From Sipunculus nudus (Eukaryota; Annelida; Sipuncula; Golfingiida; Sipunculidae), in contig CM049316.1 in assembly GCA_026874595.1 (NCBI GenBank), positions 42,239,695-42,303,694 on the forward strand: a stretch of DNA of 64,000 nucleotides. Reading direction: 5' to 3'. Below are positions 23,501-34,739 of the stretch, piece by piece (position 1 is the stretch's first letter; the number at the start of each line of letters is the position of its first letter). The notes under the pieces were generated by a model. It made no database searches, was not told the DNA's origin, and saw only the letters and a program-made list of their open reading frames with translations. The translations under genes and the position numbers were made by a program.

Positions 23501-26500
23501 TGTTATGTGCTTCACTCCACTTGCAGACAATATTTGAAATAAATTACAACCATAACCATAATATTAGTAAACAGTATTTATATGGCACGAAAATCCATGA
23601 TGTTAACTCTCAAACTGGTAAGGGAGTTCTGCAGGCATGGAATTCCAGAATTTGGGTGTTATTTAAACTGAAGGAACATTATGCAAAGCACTGAATGCAA
23701 TGCAAATGATAATACAACATGCAGTATATTATGTTATCTGTCAATGTAAGATATTGCAAATAGGACTTACCACCAACAATCATGTATGTGAAAGCTTTAC
23801 GAGAGTCGTAGCTTGGGACAGCCGAGACGCTACTGCTTTTCACAGCTGCTCTTCTGTATGCTGAGAAATCTGGGATCTGGACATCTGTGTGTGCATATCG
23901 TACTTGGCTGTTGGCTGAAAAGATATAAATGTATGTTACATGTTATAAACATTTAAAGTTTTACAGTTTGCAAATGATGATTTTGTATAAAATTTATCAA
24001 GAGGTGATAAGCTAGGGAATTTTATGATTTTATTTTTCTCTTTTGGAGTTTAAATAATGGCATTGATAGATAATGATTCATTATGATTGATTGCAAAATG
24101 TAGGTCTGATGCTCTGCAAAGATTGCTACGTAATGCTGATGCACGGGATGTAGATGCACATTCTCTGTTGATATCAGTATTCTGCATGAGTGGATAGAAT
24201 ACAATGTTATCCTTAATTATGAAAATTTTTGATGCAAAAAAAAAATCAAACTTCTTTATATATATTTATAGTTTTCAGTTTATCAGTTGTCCTTGATCTC
24301 ACAAAAATGAAAAGTTAGGAGTTTAAGACATAGTAAGGACAAAAATACACATCCAGTAGTTTTTATTTAAAGATAGACTTATTTAAAGTTATCACTACTA
24401 CAACAGGATCCTTTGACCAGTAGGGTGTAGCTTATGTAATGCCAAAGTGTTTTAAGTATTAAGGAAAATGCAGATGGCACCCTAGGGCTGATCACCTAAA
24501 TTCAGTACAGAAGCAATAATTTTGCCCAAATCATTCTTTAAATAATCTCAAAATCTGTCAGTTTGTTTGCAAATTTGTGAAGCATGAATTCATATCAAAC
24601 CATTCCATCCTGCTCACTGAAAGACATCCTTGAAATTCAGAGGTACTGTCAGATGTTTGACCCCATAATCTGTTGATTTCAAATGAAGGGAGAGTTTTTT
24701 TCTATTCTTTCCTGGGCTGTCAGGTAATTCCTACTGTTGTAAATACCAGGTTGCATTTACCAATAAATATTGCTTTTAGAAAACCCAAAGAAAATGTGAA
24801 AATCTAGGAAAAATCCCTTATTTAGATCTTCTCAATGAGAATGAGCTGGATAATATATGTATATAAGGATATCTAAGAATGTCTTACGCTACTGGGTAAT
24901 TGAAAGTACTACATTTGCTTGTGCAACATACATATTGAAAGCTCAAAAAACATTCACTTTATATAATTATAAACTTATACAACTCTCCTGAGAACCTTAC
25001 ACTAATGTTGCAGTACACTTGCAACAGTAGAGGCACACCAATTTCACACCTTTGTTATGTAATCAGAGATCTTTGGCTGGTTTATACTGCTGATGTAATT
25101 ACAGTGTTAATATACTAATTAGCTTAAGCTGGACCATTCACAGGGACAACTGAGGTGTACAGAATGACAGGAACAGATAGCATCAGAAGATGGTAGTCAT
25201 TTCAAAGTCTGACATACTTTTGACTGGGGTATGAAAACTGGATGTGCAAATGGTGTACCAAGTTGACGGTAGGTAAACGTACCCTGTGCCTTAGATCCCC
25301 AGTAAAGAAGTACCTTGGCCTTGATGTCATGGAACAGTGGAACATACCAGTACAATTGAACTTTTCGATAGATGTAAATTTTGGGTGATTTATGAAAACT
25401 TATTACCAACAATTAAGCCGCAATCAGTGTATAGAACTAGAAAAGCCAGAGCCGGACCATATACATGAATGTTCCTTGTCCATCTGCCACAGCAGGTTTC
25501 TTTACCAATCTGGTGGTATGTTTATTTCTGTTCATCCAGTGAGTTTTGTTTTGTATCAAACTCCTAACAATAATCACTTCTCTGGTACATGAAGTAATTA
25601 AATTATGAACAATTAGATTATTTAGTTTAAGAAATATCTGAGGACACAAGGCTCTCGAGCGGATAAGAGAGAGCTATAGAGGGTCTGACTAAATACCCCA
25701 ATGGACCTTAAACAGACCCCAATGGACCCATAGGATGTGAGTGGCCAAAATAGAACCCAAATGTTGCAATTTTTTAAAATTTCAATTTAAAATCTAAAAC
25801 ATTTAAAAACATGTTGTACTGTATGGCAAATTTGCTTAGAAAGTATTTAATTTTTATACATTTTTTTGGGTACTATAATTGAAAATTACCAACCCCCCCC
25901 CCCCCCCCCCCCCGCTTAAACACAGGCTAAATGATGTACTGAGAGTGGGTACATCATCTGCATCAGGGCCTGACAAATTTTTTTTTTTTGACTAGCCCAT
26001 GGGCTAGTCAAGTTTGATTTTTGACTAGCCCACATAAAATTTTCACTAGCCCATTATTTTTTTTTAAAAATATACTTGGTGTTCAATTACTAATTTTTAT
26101 CAAAACCATTTTTTGTACATCTGGTAAACAAGTATCAAGACAGCCCAAAAAAGCTAAATTTAAAAATATATAAAAATATTCTACTTTCATGCTGCAGTCT
26201 GCTATTTGTAATTAAATATGACTTTTAAATCTGTATGAAAACTATGTATGCCATGTAATAAATTGGTTCAATATTGAACATATGTCTTGAATACTTTTCA
26301 TTTGCAAAATACTGAAAACAAAACAACCATGTGAATGTACCAGTTTAATATTATAATATCACTCAGAATGCTGCTAGGCCCATTTAACATGTTAAATGGT
26401 GCCTAAATGTAATGTTTTGTTTTAGTCCCTTTAAGAGTCCAAAATTTAATAGCATAAAAATGTCTGAAACCAATTTGAATACTGTTCATTTTTAAAATGG

Positions 26501-29500
26501 ATACTATTCAAATAGGTTTCAGACATTTGTATGCTTGCTGCCACCAGTAGATAAGCAATTGTCTATACTTTGGTCTGGATTGAATTCTTCTAAACTTTGT
26601 CCATCAACTGTTATTTTTAACAATGCATTGAGTGAATCTTGGTTCAGAGAAGATCTTAAATTGGTCTTTATCCTATTCTGTGCTGAAAATGCTCTCTCAC
26701 ATTTGGCAGTTGATGGACTAAGGCACATCATGATTTCAATAAGTCTGCACACAGCTTAAAACTTTGGTGGGTTTTCTTGAAGCAGAGCAGTGTACACTGC
26801 CAACTTATCTGGGCAGTTCCAGAACTTCTGGTAATGGGCCTTGAAAGCAGTGTATTGAGCTGGTAACTGTGTCTGCTCATCCTCTGAGAAATGGCATCCC
26901 CACTGTTCAAGAAGTTCACCCAACTCTCTGTTTCCAAACAAAGCCAAATCCTCATGAGACACATGGAAGGTAGTAAAGTCAAATGCTGCAAATGAGCTCA
27001 AAGGAGGTTCTTCAAAATTTTCAAATCTGGAGCTGATATAATCTATGGCTGTATCTACTATCTCTCTAACCATGGCATCATCCTCCCACACTACTGGCTT
27101 GCACTGCCCATGCAGGGCAACAGGGATGGCTGGTGAACCAGTTATTTATGTGTTTGAAGACCTTAGCCTCATAATCATAGCACTGAGAGAATTCCTTCAT
27201 GTTTTCCCCTGTACTTCAGACTGGTAAGTCGGAGCAGTGTCTCACTCACTAATGAACGCACATCTGACACCAAAAGATCATCTTTCTGAAAAGCCTCTGA
27301 AAGAGTCTTTACAACTTGAAGGAAGTCTTGCATGAAAAAGAGACACTTCAAGAAACAAGGTGATTTCAGATCTTTCAGGTATCCTTTGGCCTTTTCCTCC
27401 TGTGAAGCAGCAGCATGTTCAAGATGATGTATAACTGATGAAAGATTCTGATGCAGAGCATGAAGGGCCCGGTGTTTACTAGCCAGCCATCTGACTTGTT
27501 TGACCGCACTGAAATGAGCAAGTTCATTTTCCTTCACTGCACTGATCTGGGTCAGTTCTCTGCGCTTTTTTTGGACTCCAGTGGTAAAAGCAGAAGATGC
27601 CTTTCACTACTTCTTCCAGTTTCTTCACACTAGGCATCAGTTTTACAGTATCACAGACACCTAACTCTAGCTTGTGAGCCACACAGTGAATGGCAATGCA
27701 GCTGTGAACCTCCAGCTGTATCAAAGTTGCTACACCAGATTTTTTGCCCATCATCACATTTGCACCATCAAAGTTGCAACAAACTAATGCAGGACCATCG
27801 GTCTGAGATGTTGCCATGTCTGTTAAAGAAAGTCCTATCACTTCCAATGCAGCCTTTATGCCTGCAAAAACACCAGTTGCCTGTGCATGCTCAAGTGACA
27901 CCGTTTGAATCAGTTCAGTTTGCACCACGCCTTTACTCACATATCTGAGGAAAACATTTTCTTGCTCTATCATAGATGTATCAGTGCTGCCATCTGCAAG
28001 AAGTGACACAAAGTGGGAACCACTTTCTTTTAATTTTGCAGTCATGTTGTGAGTTAAAGTTCTGGAAAAGGCCAAAATCATATCTCTGGCACGCTTCTCA
28101 TTCTGATGGCTCTCCCCAATATTCAGTCCATTCTTTTTCTGCAGTTGGCACAATGCTGCCATATCACTGAAAGGGCGGCCATTGACAGCAAGAAAATATG
28201 CAGTATTAAACAGTGCTCTGAACTTAGCACGTTGCTTCTCGCCGAGAACTTCAAATGCAGTCATGATACTGATGGGGTTGTTATTGTTAGGATCATTTAC
28301 GGATGACGCGCGTGGATTTGCACGCACGATGCAGCGTTCATTAACTCTGCCATATATTTCGATCTACATTCTGCGTGTTCTCTTGAAGACGCATGGGCCT
28401 TAAGGGGTTCAACCCGGAAGTTATCACAACCGGTCAGAAAAGCATTAACGTTTTTACCAGATCTGGCAATATCAGGATAAGATCTGCAGTATTTACACAT
28501 CATTTTTTGCGAGTCATTATCCAAGAACACCCAGGGCCATATATCCTCCCATTTTGAAAGATACTTTCTCTGTCGTTTGTTTTCATCATACCTTTGGTCT
28601 TTAGACTTCCTTTTAGTTTGTTCGGTTGCTTGAGAATCCACGTGTGTCTCTGCACCAACTGGTTTACATTTTAACCAGCTTTCTAAGCTCATGATTTTTT
28701 TAGTTTTTTTTGTTCGTCTTACGTGTTTTACATAACCACCATCTTAGCGGGAAAGAACTTTTGCCGAACTATTTTTTCTTCAGCATAAATTATCACGTTG
28801 GCCAAGTTACCCGTTGCACATAACTAGTCCGTATCTATTTCAAAATTCAGCATCATTTTACAAGTAAGACGTAGAAACATGTATATCAACAATATAAATT
28901 GTGCACAATAAGAAAAAAAATCGCTTTGAAAGGTCTTTATTTGACTCGGAGTTATATTTATGCGTATTTAAACTCGTCGAACTTAGGGAACCAGGTGCAT
29001 TCACTATCCAAACGGTAAATTACGTTTTCAATGTTTTAAATCAAAAGCTACCGAACGATGTGAAAAGGCCCGTGTGTATCCAACCGATTACTCCTAAATA
29101 ATTTATTTATTTTATTTTCATTTTGTACCTCGTTTTATCGGCAAAACAGAAATATCTGAGAACAAATAATTAACATTTTATCGATATATTATATTACACC
29201 GTAAACACTGGTACTAGTTCTTATGCGATTGATGACACTTGTCGTACGCCGTTTTATTTATTATTATGGATAATAAATCTGCTACACAAATTTAGTATGG
29301 GTTAAGGCCAGTAGATGGCACGTCGTGTGTTGACAGTGTCTAGAAATGATCTTTTATTAGTTTTAATGGCGGTAGTGCCAAGAAGTCTTTGCTGTTTTTT
29401 TTTAAAGTGTGTCAAAATAAATTATGCCTCAGACTAGCCCGTCGGGCTTAAGATACCTAGTTCTAAAGTAGTCCGAAGGCAGATGACGGTAGCCCCGGGC

Positions 29501-31005
29501 GTCGGGCTATAGGGTTTGTCGGACCCTGTGCATGCACTCCTGTCTGCTAGATTAATGAAGACACGGGCCTTAGACCCACTTGTGGCTCTGTTGAAAACAC
29601 AGAGCCACGGGCCGCTGCCTTCATTTATCTAGCAGATGGGATCACATGCATCTTCTGACGAAACAACCAGTTTAAGTACATCTTATTTTGAGTGTGGTGA
29701 AGCAGGCTTTTTTTTATTCTGATTAGTAAGCACTAATCTGTCCAAGAACTAGAACATTTTCATATAAAAGTCCCCAAAGAGTCCATTCATTATGGTTTAA
29801 ATACATGTATATCCCTTAATTACATTAAACCTATTCTGTTTTCAATTATGAGCAAGTCATGGCAGGTTCAAATGATAAACTGATCTGTAACTAAGTTGCT
29901 ATTTTGTTTACACAAATCACACTCTGTCCCAGAAAGAGAACCCTGTCATATAAAATACCATACCAGTATTAAACAAAACTATTCACTAATGTTTAAAATA
30001 TATCTCATTATTTTTATAACAAATGCTTTTAATTTCTATTGGCTTTCAATCAGATGCATGTTGTAATGTTAGTGTATTAAAATGGTAGTGGTGTCATTCA
30101 CAACAGTTTTGATAATGAGAACTATAAGGGCAGGTCTTACATCATCACGCACACTGCACACTGATGGCTGAAACAATCACCCTGGCTCACCATCGTCTAA
30201 CAGTTCATGCGTTCCCTGTCCGCTAGATTAATGAAGGCAGCGACCTGTGGCTCTGTGTTTACAACAGAGCCACAACAGGGTCTAGCAGGGACACGTGACT
30301 CTGTTTTAAAACAGAGCCACAACTGGGTCTAAAAAAATGGTTTACATTCAAAGGAAAATCTGCAGGATTGTTATTTGGTAGTAATTTCCTCATTGAATAT
30401 CTCCTTGTGATGAAAACTTTTAATTTTATTCTATGTTTTAATGTTTTAAATTTAAAAGTGAAATAAACATAATTGCACATTTGGGTCATATTTTTGCCTG
30501 TTTGGGTCAGCTGTCACATCTGTTTGAGTCTGTTGCAGGGTTTGTTTTGAGTCTGTTGGAGTAATTAGTCAGACCCGCTATAGATGGACACCACAATTTT
30601 TGACAGCATCAGTGTTCACGAATCTGTTTTTGTTATTTAAACTGCGTCTTCACAAAAGGTGGATATCTCTTAGAAGTCTTCCTTTTGAAAATATACAGAG
30701 TCGATATATCCTATACGTTCTTGTATAGAAGAATGTATATTTGTTTGCCCATTATAACTGTGTAGGTAACCGTTTGCAGACAGTGTATACTCACTTCCGA
30801 TACCGGTTGTAGCCGTGATGGCTCCATTCGGCAATGACCTTGACAGTGAGAAACTGGAGAGCTTAGAAGGTGGCGATGCTGTCATGATAGTTTCGGCTTT
30901 ATCCATAACTGCTGGTATGAGTGGTCGCACAGAAGATGGTACAGTCTGTGCTGTGGCCGACATGTAAGGGGCCAAACTGCCCGCTCTTACAGCCAGCTTA
31001 AACAT
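20595..31005 (-). CDS. UQCRFS1: Cytochrome b-c1 complex subunit Rieske, mitochondrial (complete, 273 residues)
   Basis: Four minus-strand exons with consensus borders: 31005-30795, 23914-23771, 21626-21324, 20758-20595 (stop TAA). Phases join exactly: 822 nt, 273 residues, against 274 in human. The start at 31005 ([13 protein letters not shown]) aligns with the usual start; an in-frame ATG 21 nt upstream is possible. Residues ~1-75 are the presequence, then [16 protein letters not shown], the single membrane helix and the hinge [13 protein letters not shown]. The Rieske fold has box 1 C216-T-H218-L-G-C221 and box 2 C235-P-C237-H238-G-S; C216, H218, C235 and H238 are the expected [2Fe-2S] ligands and C221-C237 the disulfide. 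In the family this subunit passes electrons from ubiquinol to cytochrome c1 in respiratory complex III. Intron 1 is 6.9 kb and full of transposons. The gene is divergent from WDR7. Confidence 0.97.
21640..21930. repeat. ~30-bp minisatellite in UQCRFS1 intron 2
   Basis: About nine imperfect units of 'aataaacactcatcaaaat' plus 'acagtaaaact', ending only ~14 bp from the intron-2 acceptor on the minus strand (the acceptor AG is at 21627-21628). Confidence 0.75.
21940..23770. other. UQCRFS1 intron 2, remainder; nothing recognised
   Basis: AT-rich non-coding sequence with no recognised exon, RNA or paired repeat ends. Confidence 0.5.
23915..25673. other. UQCRFS1 intron 1, 3' part; nothing recognised
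   Basis: AT-rich sequence between exon 2 and the transposon cluster. No coding or repeat structure I can support. Confidence 0.5.
26458..26528. repeat. 71-bp near-perfect hairpin at the 3' end of the transposase
   Basis: The left arm 'aatgtctgaaacc...' (26458-26492) and right arm '...ggtttcagacatt' (26494-26528) pair over ~34 bp with about four mismatches and a minimal loop. The right arm overlaps the final codons and stop (26519-26521) of the transposase reading. Confidence 0.8.
26519..28692 (-). pseudogene. Broken hAT transposase (TTF/BED-type finger, ZNF862-like group)
   Basis: Read in minus-strand order. 28692-~28300: N-terminal basic region and a zinc-finger segment with MCKYC then [19 protein letters not shown] and EHAEC. 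~28327-27524: core with [19 protein letters not shown] and [10 protein letters not shown] (likely catalytic aspartates and the C-x2-H motif). ~27537-27175: [14 protein letters not shown]. ~27091-26756, then 26755-26519: the C-terminal dimerisation block [12 protein letters not shown] and NLRSS. The pieces lie in different frames (shifts near 28310, 27535 and 27100-27175), and an in-frame TAA at 26756-26758 precedes the dimerisation block. In the family the protein cuts and pastes the element. This copy cannot make an intact enzyme. The relation to ZNF862/KIAA1586-like proteins is by recognition only. Confidence 0.85.
29543..29636. repeat. 94-bp nested palindrome
   Basis: The outer arms TCTGCTAGAT (29543) and ATCTAGCAGA (ending 29636), continued by 'aatgaag' / 'cttcat', enclose the inner stem GTGGCTCTGT / ACAGAGCCAC with a short loop. 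It lies immediately right of the hAT insertion, inside the outer inverted-repeat element. Confidence 0.7.
29690..30140. repeat. Interspersed repeat copy 1 (inverted relative to 33640-34640)
   Basis: Its reverse complement matches 33640-33818 and 34376-34620 over several hundred bp (for example 'gggacagagtgtgatttgtg' and 'ttggacagattagtgct'), but without the ~555-bp insertion present in the other copy. Confidence 0.8.
30213..30335. repeat. Second palindromic repeat, same motif family as 29543-29636
   Basis: 'ccgctagattaatgaaggca' then TGTGGCTCTGT paired with ACAGAGCCACA and 'tctagcaggga' at 30213-30293. A further partial copy ('ctctgttttaaaacagagcc') follows at 30300-30321. Confidence 0.65.
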
Positions 31006-31260
31006 TTTCGTCAGCTGTCTGCTCACTTGGTGACCCGAAATATGGCGGAGTTACAAGGTGTCGCAGAAAATATTATCCAATACAATTTACGCTCGTGCCT
31101 GTGGCGCCCTCTATTTCCGCTTCCGGGAGGACTGTCAATGCTAGCTGTCAGATGAATTTTGCTGTACCAATAATTTATGAATTGGTTGTAATTTCCTCAT
31201 ATTTGGACGTATACTGCCGGTTGAGTGGATGAATATGTAACACGCCTATAGATCAATCGT
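31006..31260. promoter_or_regulatory. UQCRFS1 promoter region, possibly bidirectional
   Basis: It lies directly upstream of the UQCRFS1 start, with more CpG than surrounding DNA ('ggcgccctc', 'ccgcttccggg') and an ETS-type CTTCCGG at 31120-31126, a motif common in nuclear-encoded mitochondrial gene promoters. The next gene on the other side, WDR7, points away. A plausible plus-strand donor 'atcgtaagt' occurs at about 31257, but a non-coding WDR7 first exon here is only a possibility. Confidence 0.4.
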
Positions 31261-33640
31261 AAGTTTGCATTTTATTCTTATTTTACCGTAGATTCATGCG
31301 CACAAATAATCCCAGATTGAACGAATGATGCGGGGAGAAGAAGTCCAAAGCAAAGGTTACCCGTAAACGGACAATTTGTTCTTTCCGCTAAAGCTGTCTT
31401 CAGCCGAGTTGATCGTCTGCCACGCGTGTCTAATTGGCGGGTGGTAATTAAGTCGTTAACAGTTGTCAGTCCTGTATGCCTGATTAGTGTGTAAATATTG
31501 TTGTTTTATGAGCAGCCGACACTGTGCTGCGGGGAAGGACCGTGTGCTGTTTTGATTAATGCCGGGCCCCTCCCCCTGTGATAAGATGACAGCAGGGCTG
31601 CTCTAACACACTGATAAGAGACTTCTGGTTTAAAGGCATGGTGTTAATTAATGGTTTTAGATGTCCCATTCACCTGCCTACTGACATACTGTATTACTTA
31701 GGTTATTTCATGCTTAACTATCCTGCCAAAGTCTTCAGCTTCATGCAGTCTACAGGCAATGTTTTAACTTAAGAAATAACATTTTTTTTCTATAAAGTGA
31801 AGTCTAGATTAGTTCAAGTGGCAACAAAGTGCAAATCATATCAATATTTGGATGTTTACAACCTGTTATCATTATCCTGATGGGACAATAAGATATTAAT
31901 ATTCAATGAAATCCATTTTGTTCAGAGCAGCATTGTATTGATATGAGACCCGGTCTCCACCATAATGATACGGGACCCGGTCTCCACCAAAATGATACAA
32001 TATGGGGTTGGGGGAGGTTCCCACCTGTATCACATACGGTTGCTGATGCGCGTGGCAGACAATGTTCCAAGATCAGTTTGATGACAGAAGTCTTTATTCA
32101 ATAGCAAGCAGTCTGGGACAGTCTCTCTCTCTGAGAGAGCCGCCCAGCCTCCCTGAATCTCTGACTCTCAGTGCGCACTACAGATAGTTTTGTTACAGAG
32201 CTTTCACATGACATACGAGACGTACATATCCATATTTCTGCATTTCGTCATAAAAGCTAAACCTTATTGGATTACCCAAAGTTGGTCACAATTACATCAG
32301 AGGTGTAAGTTGACTTTCTAACTTTCATGAGATCTGATTGGACAAAAGTTCTATGGAAAATCCCAAGTCTGACCTGACATACATCCAGTTATAGACTGAC
32401 CGACAAGTCCTATTTCAGACTCTATAAACATAATCTGCCTGCCTCATCATAGAAACCAATTTAGAGCTAATTTGTGAGAGTACATTTAGGCTCTACAAAC
32501 ATACTGAATTACCATTAGATACTTGGTTGTCTGATGAACATTAATAATTCTTTGGCTCTGTCTGAATATCAGAACAGACTGAAACCGTAATTGATCTTCA
32601 TTTGCCTCTAAAGTAAATTTTAGATGAAATATTGAAATATTCCTTTAAATATATGTCAAGTCACATATACACTCTTTCCTACTCCATAACAGTATGTTAT
32701 TGTACCTGTGTATGTGAAGAGTTGAACTTGTAAAAGCTGGTGTAGATTTTGTTGATATTAGAACTCTACAAACAAGTGGAAAATTATTCATAAAATCAGT
32801 AAATATTCTATAATTAATCATTGACTTTTGAACTTAAGGTATATTCTTAATTTGTTTCTTTGACATTCCCATTATGATACTGATTAAGCCAGTGTTTCTC
32901 CTGTTTGATCTCTTTCAATAAGATACATTAACAGACAAATCCCATAAAGCTTAAATGTTAACTACTTGTTGTCATGACCTCAGCAGTTTTACAGGGTCCA
33001 GCACTACCTGTTGACTAAGTGTCCTTGACAGAGGTCAGAACTGATGACTCAGAGGTCCATCTGAATTTTACTATATTAATGTTTTGATTAAACATTTAGG
33101 CTTATAAATATCTCAGCTATATTGAACTTAATATTAGTTCCTGCATGAGAGAGAAACATTCAGGGTGGCAACAGATATTTTGGGTGAAATATCATTAGTC
33201 ATGTTAGCTGAGGCTAAGCAAATGCTGCAGAGTTCCTTAATTAATCATCACAGATTAGTGGCTTTATCAGACAAGCCTGGATTGTCTGGTATGGCAAGAA
33301 GTATGTCAAGTTTGAAGCCAAATAGGAATATACTTTATGTAATGGTAATAATAATAGTAATAGTAATGGCAAATGTAATGAAAAATTAGTGATTTGGAGG
33401 AACCTTTGCTCTATCCATACTCTGGAAGTCGTGTACCAGTGTGTGGTATTAATACCAGGTAATGTACATGACCTCACTACATGCATAAACTTGTACTGAT
33501 TATGTAAACTTCCCCCAGTCTCACTGATTAGACCAGGTCTTCATTTACATATGGCAGAGAACTTCTGTGCTTTAATGTTTGATCAGACACCATGTATGGT
33601 AGGCACACATGACCTCTCATTGTGTGATAAATAGGCCCCT
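31261..33640. other. Intergenic region, mostly unrecognised
   Basis: The region 31380-31620 is moderately GC-rich. At 31950-31998 a ~35-bp segment with 'acccggtctccacca' occurs twice in tandem. At 32091-32150 a minus-strand AATAAA with 'ctctctgagagagc' nearby vaguely resembles an LTR R region, but no paired ends were found. No gene seen. Confidence 0.4.
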
Positions 33641-34640
33641 GTCTTAATTGATCATTATAGTTCTCATTATCAAAACTGTTGTGAATGACATCACTACCAT
33701 CTTAATACACTAACACTAAAACATGCAGCTGATTGAAAGCCAATAGAAATTATAAGCATTGGTTATAGGAATCATGAGATATATTTTAAACAAAAGTGAA
33801 TAGTTTTGTTTAATACTGTTAAACGGGGTTACTTTGGCCCTTGGAGGGTTACTTTGGCCCACCTAAAAAAAGTGTTTTAACACCACTCTTTATGGTATTA
33901 GATTATATTTAACTGATTATATTTATTTCTTTCAAAAAGAGTGAAGTCTTTTCTTTCATACATACTCTACATGGTTGATTATTAGTAAGTATGTAGATCA
34001 CAGTTTGTAAGTTTCTGAAGGTATAGCAGATCTGTGTTTTTTCACATCTATGCAAGTATACTCTTGGTTACTTGATGAGAATGTTAATATTTATATATAT
34101 ACCCTTGGGATTTAAAATTTGAGTTTTATTTTTTAAAACATCTCCCTGGGCCAAAGTAACCCCGGGACCTGGGGTTACATTGGTCCACATTTATTTTTTT
34201 TTAAAAAGTAAAAATAGGTTGGGACCATGAATAAACCATTTTGGACATCATAAATAACATGTTTAAGTCCAGGTAAGGATGCCTTATAAGGAAGTCTACC
34301 TGTAGGCTATTAATTGTGGTCCTTTGAAACAATACTAAAACATGACAATTTTTGGCCAAAGTAACCCCGTTTTACGGTATGGTATTTTATATGACAGGGT
34401 TCTCGTTCTGGGACAGAGTGTGATTTGTGTAAACAAAATAGAAACTTAGTTACAGATCAGTTTATCATTTGAACCTGCCATGACTTTCTTATAATTGAAA
34501 AACAGATAAGTTTCATGTGATTAAGGGATATACATGTATTTAAACCATAGTGAATGGTTTTCTTTGGGGACTTTTATTAGAAAGTGTTCTAGTTCTTGGA
34601 CAGATTAGTGCTGACTAATTGCAGATCCATATATCAAACC
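33640..34640. repeat. Interspersed repeat copy 2 (interrupted by a MITE)
   Basis: It matches the reverse complement of 29690-30140 in two blocks, 33640-33818 and 34376-34620, separated exactly by the inverted-repeat insertion at 33819-34375. Confidence 0.8.
33819..34375. mobile_element. ~555-bp MITE with TTAAACGGGGTTACTTTGGCC ends
   Basis: The left end 'aaacggggttactttggcc' (from 33821) is inverted at the right end 'ggccaaagtaaccccgtttt' (34354-34373). Further 'ttactttggccca' and 'ccaaagtaaccccggg' copies are internal. There is no ORF. Its boundaries are confirmed by the uninterrupted paralogous copy at 29962-29966. The target duplication is unclear (at most a couple of bases). Confidence 0.8.
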
Positions 34641-34739
34641 TGCCATGACATGCTCATAATTAACAAAAGAGTAGGTATTAAGTAAGTCTGAACACTTAAT
34701 ATATATTGTAGGAACCAAAAAAAATCAAAGGATAAAATA

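Larger units (their letters stand above)
25964..29528 (-). mobile_element. hAT transposon, 3.6 kb, decayed autonomous copy
   Basis: The ends CAGGGCCTGACAAA (25964) and, inverted, CAGGGTCCGACAAA (ending 29528) are terminal inverted repeats with two mismatches. TGCAT flanks both sides (25959-25963 and 29529-29533), a 5-bp target duplication. Subterminal repeats of GACTAGCCC / GGGCTAGTC occur at 25990-26050 and 29430-29510. It contains a minus-strand hAT transposase reading broken by frameshifts and a stop. It is inserted in UQCRFS1 intron 1, transcribed in the same direction as the host gene. Confidence 0.85.
25674..30583. mobile_element. Outer inverted-repeat element hosting the hAT insertion
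   Basis: Left CTATAGAGGGTCTGACTAA (25674) is inverted at the right end (ending 30583; one mismatch in the first 19 bp). Similarity continues inward for ~100-150 bp on both sides, including 'acccaaatgttgcaatt' (left) and its inverse near 30470-30487. Removing the hAT insertion (25964-29528) leaves ~1.35 kb with no transposase, so it is non-autonomous. The outermost CTATAG is itself palindromic, so it could be part of the target site rather than the terminus. A C tract lies at about 25893-25913. The superfamily is unknown. Confidence 0.65.

Noticed and set aside
28901-29101. Plus-strand 66-codon ORF inside the hAT element
   Set aside because: It lies opposite the transposase 5' leader and has no recognisable motif.
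31005-31026. Upstream ATG (31026) as UQCRFS1 start
   Set aside because: The downstream ATG at 31005 gives a presequence aligning directly with the known family N-terminus; the extra seven residues are not needed, though not excluded.
31940-33170. Possible solo LTR on the minus strand
   Set aside because: A minus-strand AATAAA and ctctctgagagag-like sequence are suggestive, but no TG...CA borders, target duplication or second LTR could be found.
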